A DNA stretch of 64,000 nucleotides from an uncultured Lachnospiraceae bacterium. Its GTDB lineage: Bacteria; Bacillota; Clostridia; Lachnospirales; Lachnospiraceae. A program made the translations under genes and the position numbers. Location: NCBI GenBank assembly GCA_910587715.1, contig CAJUMV010000006.1:1-64000 (forward strand). The letters run 5' to 3'. The notes under the pieces are model-generated. The model saw only the letters and a program-made list of their open reading frames with translations, had not been told where the DNA came from and did no database searches. Positions 43,370 through 53,244 of the stretch are shown here, piece after piece; within the stretch, counting starts at the first letter, position 1, and each line of letters begins with the position of its first letter.

Positions 43370-45226
43370 ATGCTATTGAATAGTAGGAGAGATAGAAAAA
43401 CGCCGGATGAACTTGTAGAACAGTTAATGCCATATGATGTGATATCTTTTGACGTGTTTGATACAGCCATCTTTAGAAAAGTAGATATGCCAAACGACGT
43501 ATTTTCCATTATGGCCATGGAGAGTGGACACGGGGACTTTACTCAGATCAGGAAAACCGCAGAAAACGTTGCGAGGGAGCGGAAAGAATGCACAGAGGGA
43601 ACCAGAGAAGTGACGTTGGTGGAAATATACGATGTGATGGCGGAGGATTATGGCATTGATCCGACGCTCATGGAAAGGGAGATTTCTCTGGAACTTGAAT
43701 TGACGGAGGCGAACCCGTATATTTATCGGCTGTACAGGGAACTGCGGGAAAAGGGCAAAGTGGTTATCTTTATCAGCGACATGTATCTGCCGCAGCCGGT
43801 TATCGATAAGATACTGCAAAAAGGCGGCTACACGGAATATCAAAAATTATACCTGTCAAACGCTTATAAGCTGAGAAAAGGGGATGGAACTCTGCAGAAA
43901 GCGGTTGTGGCGGAGCTCCCGGATAGGAAGATTATACATATCGGCGATTCGCCGAACGGGGATGTGGATCAATCCAGAAAGGCTGGAATGGATGCCCTGT
44001 TGTATGAGGATGCAAGAGAAATAAAGGCGGCGAACGGGACGGATAATCTATCAGGAAGCGTATACCGGGCGGTTGTCAATAACTGTATGTACAATGGTGC
44101 ATGGGATGAGAATATATATTATTCCCATGGTTTTCGGATTGGTGGGATTCTGGCGGCCGGCTACTGTGAATATATCAATCGGATTGCTAAAAGTAAAAAT
44201 ATAGACAAGATACTGTTTTGCTCAAGGGACTGTGAAGTTCTGTGGAAAATTTATAACGAGAACTATAAGGAACATGAGAACGAGTACATAGCTATTTCAA
44301 GGTATGCAGTTATGGGTATTGCGTTGGAACGGTATCTGTATGATTGGGCGGAGCGGTTTATTTTCCGCTATGTCGGGCCAGACAGTATTAACAGCAATAC
44401 GAACAAAACGGTAGCGGAGGTACTGCGGGAAGCAGGTGCCGCCTATCTGGTGGACGATCTGGCAGATATGGGAATCGATAAAAATATGCCGGCGGGACAG
44501 TTGAAACGGGGATTACTCAAACGTTTTGTTTTCAGCCATGCAGATATGATACACAGGCATAATGAGGAAAATGTAAAGGCGGCCAAGCAGTATTACAGAG
44601 AAGTGCTTGGTGGGGCAAAAAACATATTGGTGGTTGATATTGGATGGAGTGGCACATGTATCACTGCTTTAAAATACTTTGTAGAGACGCATCTGCCTGA
44701 GACGCCATGCAGGATTCTTGGAACGCTGATGTGTACTACAAAAGGGAAATCGCTGACAGCACATATGGAGAAAGGTGTAATTTCCTCTTACATTTATTCA
44801 CCTTACCACAATATGGAACTGCTTGATTTCATGCTGGGAGATGAGCTGACGGAGGAAGAACTGGATTACAGGCACTTGTCTTTGGAACATCTTTTTACAT
44901 CTGATGCCGGAACAATGATCAGATATGGGTTTAAAGAGGACGGTAGCATAATGTTTGAGCGGTCTGCGGCGAGAATGGAAAATGGCAACGAAATTAGAGA
45001 GATGCAGGAGGGTATGCTTGCGTTTGTGAAAAAGTACCGGGGGTATGAAAAGGCGACCGGGGAAGACATCCTGATATCTTCATATACTGCATTTGGGCCA
45101 CTGGCTGATGCATGCATGGACAGAAAATATATGAGAAGAGTGTACGGGGACTTCCTGCATGATTCATCGTGGAAGCCATACGAAAAAGAAGCGGAACAGA
45201 GAACATTTCGGGAGTGTTTTACATAA
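43370..45226 (+). CDS. HAD-superfamily hydrolase fused to a large unknown domain
   Basis: Residues about 20-220 are a HAD hydrolase: the nucleophile motif in SFDVFDTAIFRK, motif II in FISDMYLP, and motif IV in IHIGDSPNGDVDQSRKAGM. Residues about 230-618 form a second domain with KILFCSRDCEVLWKIY and ILVVDIGWSGTCITALKYF, of unknown function. Proteins of this two-part type are found in LPS and capsule clusters. Phosphatase or phospho-sugar transfer activity is possible. It starts at ATG 43370 behind AAGAAAGGA. Confidence 0.78.
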   Translation: MLLNSRRDRKTPDELVEQLMPYDVISFDVFDTAIFRKVDMPNDVFSIMAMESGHGDFTQIRKTAENVARERKECTEGTREVTLVEIYDVMAEDYGIDPTLMEREISLELELTEANPYIYRLYRELREKGKVVIFISDMYLPQPVIDKILQKGGYTEYQKLYLSNAYKLRKGDGTLQKAVVAELPDRKIIHIGDSPNGDVDQSRKAGMDALLYEDAREIKAANGTDNLSGSVYRAVVNNCMYNGAWDENIYYSHGFRIGGILAAGYCEYINRIAKSKNIDKILFCSRDCEVLWKIYNENYKEHENEYIAISRYAVMGIALERYLYDWAERFIFRYVGPDSINSNTNKTVAEVLREAGAAYLVDDLADMGIDKNMPAGQLKRGLLKRFVFSHADMIHRHNEENVKAAKQYYREVLGGAKNILVVDIGWSGTCITALKYFVETHLPETPCRILGTLMCTTKGKSLTAHMEKGVISSYIYSPYHNMELLDFMLGDELTEEELDYRHLSLEHLFTSDAGTMIRYGFKEDGSIMFERSAARMENGNEIREMQEGMLAFVKKYRGYEKATGEDILISSYTAFGPLADACMDRKYMRRVYGDFLHDSSWKPYEKEAEQRTFRECFT

Positions 45227-45268
45227 TAAACTTTGAACAGATTACAGTAGGTATAAAGGAGCAGCGCT

Positions 45269-46015
45269 TTGCAGGAAAAATATTGGAAGGAAACCAAATA
45301 TAAAGTAGATAAAGGAAGGCTTGTGCCGACGGATGAGGGTAGGTATTTAAGCGGAGGATCTTATTTGACGGCGGCAATTACAGCAGAGTATTACAGCAAA
45401 TATATCCCAAAGTATGTCAAGGGCGTGACAGCGGATTTGGGATGTGGGTTTGCCCCGATGTATCAGTACTATAAAGCATATGCCCAAAAAGTAATCTGCA
45501 TTGATTGGAAAAACACGCTGCATAAAAACAGAATACTGGATATCGAGTGCGATTTATCGCAGGAAATTCCTCTGACGGATGAGAGTGTTGATACGGTTAT
45601 TTTGTCAGATGTTCTGGAACATATATCTAGACCGAAATATTTGCTAAAGGAAATTCATCGGATTTTAACGCCTAAAGGGGCACTGCTTTTAAATGTTCCG
45701 TTCCTCTATCCGGAGCACGAAAAACCGCATGATTACTTTCGCTATACAGAATTTTTTTACCGTGACATGGCAAGAGAACAGGGGTATGAGCTTGCAGCAC
45801 TCAAAAAAATTGGCGGAGAGAGGGAAGTTATTGTAACACTGATCGGCAAATATATGCTGAAACGTCTGGGCAATAGCAACGACGAACTGATCAGGCAGAT
45901 CAATAGACATGCTTATCACAAATGGAAAACAGATAGAAAAGGCAGGGAGAGTGACATGTGTCTGGGATATTTTGCAGTATTAACGAAGAAATGTTCAAAG
46001 GGTGGAAAGACATGA
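45269..46015 (+). CDS. Class I SAM-dependent methyltransferase
   Basis: The 248-residue product has the Rossmann methyltransferase motifs: motif I TADLGCGFAPMYQYY, the acidic CIDWKN, and LSDVLEHISRPKYLLKEI at motif IV, with LLLNVPFLYPEH after it. It is a methyltransferase-11-type enzyme, probably acting on a sugar or lipid-linked glycan. The start is TTG at 45269 behind AAAGGAG. The stop overlaps the next gene as ATGA. Confidence 0.85.
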   Translation: MQEKYWKETKYKVDKGRLVPTDEGRYLSGGSYLTAAITAEYYSKYIPKYVKGVTADLGCGFAPMYQYYKAYAQKVICIDWKNTLHKNRILDIECDLSQEIPLTDESVDTVILSDVLEHISRPKYLLKEIHRILTPKGALLLNVPFLYPEHEKPHDYFRYTEFFYRDMAREQGYELAALKKIGGEREVIVTLIGKYMLKRLGNSNDELIRQINRHAYHKWKTDRKGRESDMCLGYFAVLTKKCSKGGKT

Positions 46016-46923
46016 AGCTTGTAAAGTTGTGCTATACAGCAAAATACTTTCTGAAACAGCGCATGGGAATTGAGATAGCCGATTTGTTTTTCGAGACCTT
46101 GATTACTTGTTATTACGGTTTCTTTCAAAGTGCCAGGAGCGGAATCAGTGTTAAGAATAAACGCAGGAGAAAACTGACGGTATCGTTGACTTCCATACCC
46201 TCACGTATGGATAAACTCTGGATTACTATAGAAAGCCTGTTGCGTCAGACTTATAAACCGGACAGGATTATCTTATGGCTTGCGGAAGATGAGTTTGGAG
46301 ATATAGAACTTTCGGAGAAATTAAAAAAACAACAGAGCCGTGGATTGCAAATTTGTTATTGCGATAACCTACGCTCCTATAAGAAGTTTTATGATGCGGC
46401 AAAAAAATATCCGAATGACTATATTGTGACGGTGGATGATGATGTTATCTATGCGGAAAATATGCTGGAGATGTTGGTAAGGACTTACAGGAAACACCCT
46501 GGCTGCATTGTCTGTCACAGATCCCATTATATTAAACGAAATCGTGTGGGATTAGCTACATATGATCAGTGGTTAAAATATGAAGACAGAGAGCAGCGGG
46601 AGCCGGATGTTTCTTTTTATAACTTTTTCACAGGCTGTGGCGGCAATCTGTTTCCAATGTTTTTGATGGACAAAAGAGTTTTAAACAAAGATGTCTTTAT
46701 GGAGTTGGCACCCTATGCGGACGATGTGTGGCTGAATTTCTGCGCATGGATATCAGGAGTTAAGACCGTCAATACCAAGGGGATTTTAGGACATATCATT
46801 ACGATAAAAAGCAGCTCTGATAACGGTCTGGCGAGAGCCAATGTTTTTTATAAAAGAAACGACGAGCAGATTAGACGCGTGCTGGATTACTTAAAAATTG
46901 ATATCAACAAATACTTACAATAA
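46012..46923 (+). CDS. Glycosyltransferase (GT-A)
   Basis: The 303-residue product has a GT-A fold: VSLTSIPSRMDKLWITIESLLRQTYKP, then IVTVDDDVIYAENML as the DxD metal site, and FFTGCGGNLFPMFL with PYADDVWLNFCAW near the C terminus. This is the family often annotated as a capsule glycosyltransferase acting without membrane segments. ATG 46012 overlaps the methyltransferase stop and follows GGGTGGAAAG. Confidence 0.85.
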   Translation: MKLVKLCYTAKYFLKQRMGIEIADLFFETLITCYYGFFQSARSGISVKNKRRRKLTVSLTSIPSRMDKLWITIESLLRQTYKPDRIILWLAEDEFGDIELSEKLKKQQSRGLQICYCDNLRSYKKFYDAAKKYPNDYIVTVDDDVIYAENMLEMLVRTYRKHPGCIVCHRSHYIKRNRVGLATYDQWLKYEDREQREPDVSFYNFFTGCGGNLFPMFLMDKRVLNKDVFMELAPYADDVWLNFCAWISGVKTVNTKGILGHIITIKSSSDNGLARANVFYKRNDEQIRRVLDYLKIDINKYLQ

Positions 46924-46969
46924 AAAGGCAGTATTTCTATTATGAAAATGTTGCGACGGAGGGATTGCA

Positions 46970-48289
46970 TTGATAAAGGTTTCAGTAGTTATGCCGGTTT
47001 ATAATGCGGAAGAATATCTTCCGTTGGCATTGGAAAGTTTATTGAATCAAACGCTGAGGGAAATAGAAATCATATGTGTCGATGACGGTTCCACAGATCG
47101 TTCTGCGGAGGTGCTTCGGTACTATCAAAAAAAGGACGACCGAATTATTGTTTTGTCGCAGAAAAATTCATATGCGGGCGTGGCACGCAATTATGGGATG
47201 TCCGTGGCAAGGGGGAAATATCTCTCGTTTTTGGACGCTGACGATTACTTTACCCCGAAAATGCTGGAAAAGGCATATAACAATGCAGAAGAACAGAAAG
47301 CCGATATTGTCATATTCGGTGGTGAATATTTTACGGAAAAAATAGAAAACCGATTTTATGTCCCGGAGCTTTTAAGGGAAGAGCAAATACCTGAAGGAGA
47401 TGGATTTGATAACCGTGAAAAAATAGAAAAGTTAATGACGATCACCACACCTGCGCCATGGAACAAGCTGTTTCTCCGCTCATTTGTCGAGAAGCATCAA
47501 TTAAAGTTTCAGGCATGTAAAAGGGTAAATGATTTGTTTTTTGTGGAGGTGGCGCTGGCCTGTGCAGATAAGATCGGGATTGTAAGGGAGAGCTTGGTTT
47601 ATTACAGGACAGACAACGGAGGCAGCTTACAAGGTACAAATAAGGAATCCCCCGAACAGTTTGCGACCGCACTTATGGATGTGCAGAGTAAATTGCAGGA
47701 AATACAGTTATATGACATAGTCAAAAAAAGTTTCCGTAATCTGTGTTTGTCAAATTGTATCTATAATTTGGAGTGTATGCATGATGCGGATGAATTTGAA
47801 AGACTGTATGTGGCTCTAAAAACCCGTATTTTTAAAGAGTTTCATATTTTTGATGCAGCTTCGGAGGACTATTATAATTCGGAAGATTACAAAAAATGTA
47901 TATATATCATATTTCATTCTCCGATACAATACTGGATGGACAGGTGCCAGAGACAAAATGACCGGCAGTACTTATTTCCCTATCAATTAATTCCGAAGGG
48001 AAGCCGCATTGCATTGTATGGGGCGGGAAAAGTCGGGAAGAGCTTTTTCAGACAACTGCAAAAGAGTGGTTATTGCGAGTTGTCTGCATGGGTTGATAGG
48101 AGCGTCAGGGAGACAGAGGGACAGATGTTGTCTATTCCGGCAGATATGGATTGGAATGGGTGTGATTATGTCGTGGTTGCGATAGAGATGGAAGAACGTG
48201 CAGAGTCGGTGAAGAAGGAACTGCATCAGAAGTACGGCATTCCATGTAACAAACTAATCTGGCATAACCCTGTGCTATCACTTTCATAA
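46970..48289 (+). CDS. Family 2 glycosyltransferase with C-terminal Rossmann module
   Basis: The N-terminal GT2 domain (about 1-210) shows VVMPVYNAEEYLPLALESLL, VDDGSTDRSAEVL and the metal site FLDADDYF. A helical middle region follows. Residues about 340-439 are a copy of the locus module, starting GSRIALYGAGKVGKSFF with LSAWVDRS and CDYVVVAIE. The start is TTG at 46970 behind GGAGGG. The product is 439 residues. Confidence 0.88.
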   Translation: MIKVSVVMPVYNAEEYLPLALESLLNQTLREIEIICVDDGSTDRSAEVLRYYQKKDDRIIVLSQKNSYAGVARNYGMSVARGKYLSFLDADDYFTPKMLEKAYNNAEEQKADIVIFGGEYFTEKIENRFYVPELLREEQIPEGDGFDNREKIEKLMTITTPAPWNKLFLRSFVEKHQLKFQACKRVNDLFFVEVALACADKIGIVRESLVYYRTDNGGSLQGTNKESPEQFATALMDVQSKLQEIQLYDIVKKSFRNLCLSNCIYNLECMHDADEFERLYVALKTRIFKEFHIFDAASEDYYNSEDYKKCIYIIFHSPIQYWMDRCQRQNDRQYLFPYQLIPKGSRIALYGAGKVGKSFFRQLQKSGYCELSAWVDRSVRETEGQMLSIPADMDWNGCDYVVVAIEMEERAESVKKELHQKYGIPCNKLIWHNPVLSLS

Positions 48290-48366
48290 CTATGGCATCT
48301 GTAGAATACAGGCAATGTTTGGGAACAAGCAGGAAAGAAAAATATAAAGCAAGGAGAGGTAAAAAC

Positions 48367-48843
48367 ATGAAAAAAGGAATTTCAGCATTACTTGGTATGG
48401 CGGCAGGAGCGGCGGCGGGCGGAATCGCAGCAGGAACATCGTCATCGAAAAAAATCAAAGAAATGGCGGAGGTGCATGCAAAAGTACACGAACTTTACAT
48501 GGCCTTTGATCAATGGCTCCAGATTCGTCAGGAGGGGAAGACGCTGGTAGAGTATTTTACCAGAAATGACTATAAGACAGTGGCTGTCTATGGAATGAAG
48601 GAGCTGGGGGAACGGTTGTGTGACGAACTGAGGGGGTCAGACATTACCGTAAGTTACGCAATCGATCAGAATGCGGATGCTATTTATGCGGATGTGGATG
48701 TGGTGATGCCGGACGATGAGCTTGCGCCGGTGGATGTGATTGTGGTGACGGCCATTACCTATTTTGATGAGATTGAGGAGAAGCTGTGTGAAAAGGTGGA
48801 TTGTCCCATTGTTTCATTGGAAGACATTCTGTATGAAATGTAA
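48367..48843 (+). CDS. Small membrane-associated Rossmann-module protein
   Basis: This 158-residue protein begins with a Gly/Ala-rich hydrophobic stretch (ISALLGMAAGAAAGGIAAG) that could insert in the membrane, followed by a helix and then the recurrent module (about 62-158): TVAVYGMKELGERLC, VSYAIDQN, VDVIVVTAI, and a SLEDILYEM end. ATG 48367 behind AAGGAGAGG is preferred over 48292. It is a close structural relative of the protein at 52762-53244. Function unknown; perhaps anchors transferases. Confidence 0.7.
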   Translation: MKKGISALLGMAAGAAAGGIAAGTSSSKKIKEMAEVHAKVHELYMAFDQWLQIRQEGKTLVEYFTRNDYKTVAVYGMKELGERLCDELRGSDITVSYAIDQNADAIYADVDVVMPDDELAPVDVIVVTAITYFDEIEEKLCEKVDCPIVSLEDILYEM

Positions 48844-48924
48844 GGCGGGAGGCAGCTTTACACGATGTAAATGAGAATATGTCTTTGAAAAAATCTGCAA
48901 AAATGCTTAGACGTGGAGGTAACC

Positions 48925-50430
48925 ATGGACTACATAATCGTACAAGCGGGCGGCAAAGGCACTCGGTTAAAACATTTGACTGCGAATAAACCCAAGGCGC
49001 TGGTGCCGGTGGATAATTTGCCGATGCTGTTCCACTTGTTTCGGAAGTACCCCGACAAAAAATTTATCATTATAGCGGATTATCATAAGGAAGTGTTGCG
49101 TGAATATCTGTCTGCTTTTGCGGACGTAATCTATCAGGTGGTGGATGCGGAAGGAACAGGCACTTGCGCGGGTGTGGGGCAGGCAATTCGTCTGCTTCCG
49201 GATGGGGCTCCCTTTATGCTGGTATGGTCGGATCTGATCCTGCCAGAAGGGCTTGCTCTTCCCGCACAGTATGGGGGCGGGGGACAGCCGAAAGAAGATT
49301 ATGTGGGTATCTCCGAAACCTTTCCCTGCAGATGGAGTTTTTGTGACGGGACGTTTTTGGAAGAGTCTTCCTTGGAACATGGGGTAGCGGGATTCTTTCT
49401 CTTTACGGATAAGAGCAAGCTCAAGGGTGTCCCGCAGAGCGGTGAGCTGGTGCGATGGATGCAGGGCAGCGGAATGGCTTTTTGCGAGCTGGGACTGGCA
49501 GGCACGAGAGAGTTTGGGCTTTTGGAGGAATATGAAAAACTTGGTCAGGAAAAATGCAGGCCTTTTAACAGGATAACCGTGCAGGGAGAGCGGCTGGTGA
49601 AGGAGCCTCTGGACGCGCAGGGGAAAAAGCTGGCGCTGCGGGAAGCCGCATGGTATGAAAAGGCGGAGCAGTATCAGATACCGGCGCTGCCACAAATTTA
49701 TGAGAAGAATCCGCTTGTCATGGAGTGGGTCAAAGGAAAAAATATTTACGAATATGCTCTGCCGTATGAGGAGAAGAAGGAAATCCTTACAAAGATCGTG
49801 GATTCGCTCCACCTGCTGCACCGTGCGGAGCAGACGCCTGCTGATTCTTTCAGCCTGAGAGAAGCTTATTACAGCAAAACCATGGACAGACTGTCAAGAA
49901 TCCGTGATCTGGTGCCATTCGCGGATAGACCAGAGATTGTAGTCAATGGAAAGAGATGCCGGAACGTGTATTTTTATAAAAGAGAACTGGAGAAACGGCT
50001 GGAAGCGCTTTTTTGTGACACTTTCTGTTTTATTCATGGGGACTGCACCTTTTCCAACCTGATGCTCCGTGAGGATGGTTTTCCCGTGCTGATAGATCCC
50101 AGAGGGTATTTTGGACATACAGAGCTATATGGAGATGTCCGCTATGACTGGGCAAAACTTTATTATTCGATTGTGGGAAACTATGATCGGTTTAACCTGA
50201 AAGAGTTCCGTCTGGAAATCAGGGAAGAGGAAGTCTTGCTGCAGATTCGATCAAATCAATGGGAGGACATGGAGGCCGATTTCTTTGCGCTGACGGGAGC
50301 GGATCCTTATGAAATCCGACTGTTACATGCGGTGATTTGGCTGTCGCTTACGACTTATGCATGGCAGGATTATGATTCCATTTGCGGCGCTTTTTACAAT
50401 GGACTGTACTATCTGGAGGATGTGCTATGA
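48925..50430 (+). CDS. Nucleotidyltransferase fused to an APH/choline-kinase-like kinase
   Basis: Residues about 1-225 are a sugar/small-molecule nucleotidyltransferase (VQAGGKGTRLKHLT, the KPKALVPVDN lysine, LVWSDLIL). Residues about 260-501 are an aminoglycoside-phosphotransferase/choline-kinase-type kinase, with the Brenner motif FIHGDCTFSNLM and the metal motif VLIDPRGYFG. One polypeptide could thus phosphorylate and then activate the same substrate. A SIS isomerase starts at its stop codon, as ATGA. The substrate is unknown: a pentose, heptose or choline-like compound are options. ATG 48925 lies behind GGAGG. Confidence 0.83.
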   Translation: MDYIIVQAGGKGTRLKHLTANKPKALVPVDNLPMLFHLFRKYPDKKFIIIADYHKEVLREYLSAFADVIYQVVDAEGTGTCAGVGQAIRLLPDGAPFMLVWSDLILPEGLALPAQYGGGGQPKEDYVGISETFPCRWSFCDGTFLEESSLEHGVAGFFLFTDKSKLKGVPQSGELVRWMQGSGMAFCELGLAGTREFGLLEEYEKLGQEKCRPFNRITVQGERLVKEPLDAQGKKLALREAAWYEKAEQYQIPALPQIYEKNPLVMEWVKGKNIYEYALPYEEKKEILTKIVDSLHLLHRAEQTPADSFSLREAYYSKTMDRLSRIRDLVPFADRPEIVVNGKRCRNVYFYKRELEKRLEALFCDTFCFIHGDCTFSNLMLREDGFPVLIDPRGYFGHTELYGDVRYDWAKLYYSIVGNYDRFNLKEFRLEIREEEVLLQIRSNQWEDMEADFFALTGADPYEIRLLHAVIWLSLTTYAWQDYDSICGAFYNGLYYLEDVL

Positions 50431-51005
50431 CTACATATTTTGACAGGCAATTAAAGGAATTTGAACACGCCATCCATTCGATGGATATCGAACTTTTCGA
50501 GCGGTGGGTGGCAGAGGGGACGCAGACTTTACAAGCGGGACATAAAATTATTGTTTCCGGCCTTGGGAAAAATGTGCCCGTCTGTGAAAAGTTTGTGGGT
50601 TCTATGCAGTCCCTTGGGTTGGATGCTTACTACCTGAATACCAATTCCGCTGTCCATGGTGATATGGGCGTGGTGAAGGACGGCGACATGGTCATTATTC
50701 TGACAAAGAGCGGGGAAACGGTGGAGTCCGTATATCTGGTAAATCTGTTGAAGGAAAGAAAAGTGAACATGTGGCTTCTTACCTTTGAAAAAGAAAGCAC
50801 TTTGACAAAAGAAATCTCCAATAGCTTTGTGCTGGATCTGGTGCATGAGGGAGATATGTGGAATATTATGCCAAATAATTCCACTACTATAAACCTGATT
50901 GTGCTTCAGGGACTTGCCATGAAGATAGCTGCCGCTCTGGGACTTACTTTGGATGATTTTAAGAGAAACCATCCGGGAGGGCATATCGGAGAGGTGCTGG
51001 CATGA
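50427..51005 (+). CDS. SIS-domain sugar-phosphate isomerase (KdsD/GutQ-like)
   Basis: The 192-residue product is a single SIS domain: IIVSGLGKNVPVCEKF, NSAVHGDMGVVKDGD, ILTKSGETVES and the C-terminal NHPGGHIGEVLA. The last motif is that of KdsD/GutQ arabinose-5-phosphate isomerases without their CBS domains, rather than of GmhA. It would interconvert a ketose and aldose phosphate such as ribulose-5- and arabinose-5-phosphate. ATG 50427 overlaps the previous stop. Its stop overlaps the next start as ATGA, so these genes are translationally coupled. Confidence 0.85.
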   Translation: MTTYFDRQLKEFEHAIHSMDIELFERWVAEGTQTLQAGHKIIVSGLGKNVPVCEKFVGSMQSLGLDAYYLNTNSAVHGDMGVVKDGDMVIILTKSGETVESVYLVNLLKERKVNMWLLTFEKESTLTKEISNSFVLDLVHEGDMWNIMPNNSTTINLIVLQGLAMKIAAALGLTLDDFKRNHPGGHIGEVLA

Positions 51006-51418
51006 AGAGGGCGGAAATGGCCATGGCAGGCAGAGAATATTGGCTCCATATAAAGGAGAAGTACCGGCCGGATGAAGAAACCGGTCTTGTTATCGTGCAG
51101 ACAAATGAGACGGAAATGGCCGACACTGCCGTTCGTCTTCTTCCTGTATATATGAAACGTAAATATTTAAAGAGAATTATTCTGATATTGGACAGGGAGC
51201 TTGCCACAGAAATCAAAAAAGAAGAAAATCCGAAATCGGTTATTTTGGTGGCGGTCGAACGGCGGAAGATAGAAGAACTGCTTGTCTATCACAGGCTTGT
51301 ACCGTTTTTCTATGAGACCGCAGTGGTTTCGGTGGAAGATCCCTACGGAAATGCCAACATCATAGGAAAAGAAGGCATTACTTTGGAAGATTATGTAAAA
51401 AACGCATTGTATGTATAA
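51002..51418 (+). CDS. Small alpha/beta protein, unknown
   Basis: I do not recognise this 138-residue protein. It reads as alternating strands and helices (ETGLVIVQTNETEMADTAV, RIILILDREL, SVILVAVERRKIEELLVYH) with no membrane segment or clear catalytic motif. Start and stop of the coupled neighbours overlap it (ATGA with the SIS gene), and the next gene starts 13 bases later. It may be an accessory subunit for the isomerase or for the transferase-like protein downstream. Confidence 0.6.
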   Translation: MKRAEMAMAGREYWLHIKEKYRPDEETGLVIVQTNETEMADTAVRLLPVYMKRKYLKRIILILDRELATEIKKEENPKSVILVAVERRKIEELLVYHRLVPFFYETAVVSVEDPYGNANIIGKEGITLEDYVKNALYV

Positions 51419-51430
51419 GGTGGAAGTCTG

Positions 51431-52765
51431 ATGATTGCACGGGAAGAAGATCAAAAGATTATAAGGGATGTCATAGCTGCAGAGGCCAACGAAGGAAAGT
51501 TTGCAGGAAGAAAGGTTCTGATTTTTGGCTGTACTCCATATGCGAGGGATATCAGAGAAGCATTGTGGGAGCAGGGGATCGGTCTGGATGCGATTTTGGA
51601 TAATAATACGCAAAAGGCGGACGGAACCTGTCTGGGAGTCCCGGTGTATCTGCCGGAGCGGTATTTTGAGAAAGATTCGGATGCGGCAACAGTAATCCTG
51701 TGCTCAAAATATCACAGAGAGATGGCGGCTCAGTTAGAAGGCCTTGGCTGCGGAAGGCAAAGCTGCGTGGATATCCCTGTGAAAGAGAGCCGAAAGGAAG
51801 AAGAGGATTCCCTTGAAAATCTGCAGGAGAAACTCGGACAGGCAGAGAATGGATATCGATTTTATCAGAAATTGAGAGAGGAGGATTCCGCGGATTTCTG
51901 GCTTTTCCTGTGTCCCTATCCGGGCACAGGGGATATTTACATGGCTTGTATGTATCTGGACGCTTATTTGGAGCGGGAGGGAATCAAGGATTACGCGGTG
52001 GTGGTGACCGCGGAAAGCTGCCGCCGCACGGCCGCCCTGTTCGGCATAGAGGATATCCGAAAGATAACACAGGACGAGATGGACGGAATGTTAAAAGCAT
52101 GGGAATTTTTCGGCACCGAAAAGATGCGTATTAAGCCCCTGCTCTATTGGGGGTGGCGTACCAAGCGGTATCTCTATGCGGACGAATATCCCCAGATTAC
52201 CTTTAACGAAATGTTTTTGTATGACGTGTTTGATCTGGTGAAGGGCGTAAAAAGGAAACGCCTTACTGTGGATCGGGGGAGCTGCTATGCACAGGAATTG
52301 TTTGCAGAGCTTAAACTTGTACCCCACAGGACGGTAATCATGGCGCCTTACGCCGGATCGTTTGTGTCGGAGATGGGGATGGAGGTCTGGGAGTGGATTG
52401 CCGAAAGGCTGACTAAAGCGGGATGGACGGTTGCCACGAACTGCAACGGTGACACAGAGAAGCCTGTGCCGGGGACAGTGCCGGTCTGGTTCCCTTATAA
52501 AGAAGCCGTGCGGGTGTTAGAGTATGCAGGTGCGTTCATTGCGCTAAGAAGCGGACTGTGTGACATCATCAGTCAGGCGGATTGCAGGAAGGTGATTTTG
52601 TATGAGAGTGGAGTTAATGCTGCCAGATACGAGTATTTTAGTTTGAACAGGATGGGCTTAACCTCGGATGCGGTGGAGCTTGTTTATGAGAGGGAAAAAG
52701 AGGAGGCACTGAAACGGGAAACGGTAAAGGCGGTTCTGGGCAGTTCAGAAAGGAAGCCGGGATGA
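51431..52765 (+). CDS. Rossmann module plus GT-B-like domain, putative transferase (paralogue A)
   Basis: The 444-residue product has the locus module at about residues 20-115 (KVLIFGCTPYARDI, LDAILDNN), then a helical linker and a second domain of about 300 residues. The latter has FLCPYPGTGDIYMA, IMAPYAGSF and FIALRSGLCDIISQADC. The GDIY loop and the R-S-G-L-C-D motif recall the ADP-heptose transferase (GT9) layout, but the match is weak. Its architecture is repeated at 54731-55954. It starts at ATG 51431 and overlaps the next gene as ATGA. Confidence 0.68.
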   Translation: MIAREEDQKIIRDVIAAEANEGKFAGRKVLIFGCTPYARDIREALWEQGIGLDAILDNNTQKADGTCLGVPVYLPERYFEKDSDAATVILCSKYHREMAAQLEGLGCGRQSCVDIPVKESRKEEEDSLENLQEKLGQAENGYRFYQKLREEDSADFWLFLCPYPGTGDIYMACMYLDAYLEREGIKDYAVVVTAESCRRTAALFGIEDIRKITQDEMDGMLKAWEFFGTEKMRIKPLLYWGWRTKRYLYADEYPQITFNEMFLYDVFDLVKGVKRKRLTVDRGSCYAQELFAELKLVPHRTVIMAPYAGSFVSEMGMEVWEWIAERLTKAGWTVATNCNGDTEKPVPGTVPVWFPYKEAVRVLEYAGAFIALRSGLCDIISQADCRKVILYESGVNAARYEYFSLNRMGLTSDAVELVYEREKEEALKRETVKAVLGSSERKPG

Positions 52766-53244
52766 AGAAAAAAGATATTTTTTCAAGAGTCATGCTGGGG
52801 GTCGGATTCGGGTATGCACTATTCCATTACCTGCATCTGAAAGAAATTCTGCAGCAAGAGCGGAAGCAGATTCGGAAACAGGAGCAACTATTGCGGATGG
52901 CGAATCATATGATTGTGGAAGACGGCAAAGGAAACCGAATCCATCAGAAGCTGGAGGAGAGAAACCTGTCATCAGTGGTTATATATGGCATGGCGGAAAT
53001 GGGAGAGCGCGTCATGGAGGATATTCTGTTGCATTCCTCTATAAAGCTGTTGTATGGAATTGACCAAAGAGCCAAAGAGATAAAAATGGTCATACCTGTG
53101 TATACCTTGGAGGAGGCAGCGGAAAAGGATAAGCCGGAAGCAGTCATACTGACGGCATTTTCTGAGAACGACAGTTTAAAAAATGAGATTGAAAAAACCA
53201 TGTCATGCAAAGTGATAACGCTTGGGGAGCTGCTTTATGAATAG
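52762..53244 (+). CDS. Small membrane-associated Rossmann-module protein
   Basis: This 160-residue protein has a moderately hydrophobic N-terminal helix (VMLGVGFGYALFHYLHL), a charged coiled segment, then the module (about 67-160): SVVIYGMAEMGERVM, LLYGIDQR, AVILTAFSEND, and a final TLGELLYE. It parallels the protein at 48367-48843 in size and layout. ATG 52762 overlaps the preceding stop. It overlaps the following glycosyltransferase by 8 bases. Confidence 0.68.
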   Translation: MKKKDIFSRVMLGVGFGYALFHYLHLKEILQQERKQIRKQEQLLRMANHMIVEDGKGNRIHQKLEERNLSSVVIYGMAEMGERVMEDILLHSSIKLLYGIDQRAKEIKMVIPVYTLEEAAEKDKPEAVILTAFSENDSLKNEIEKTMSCKVITLGELLYE

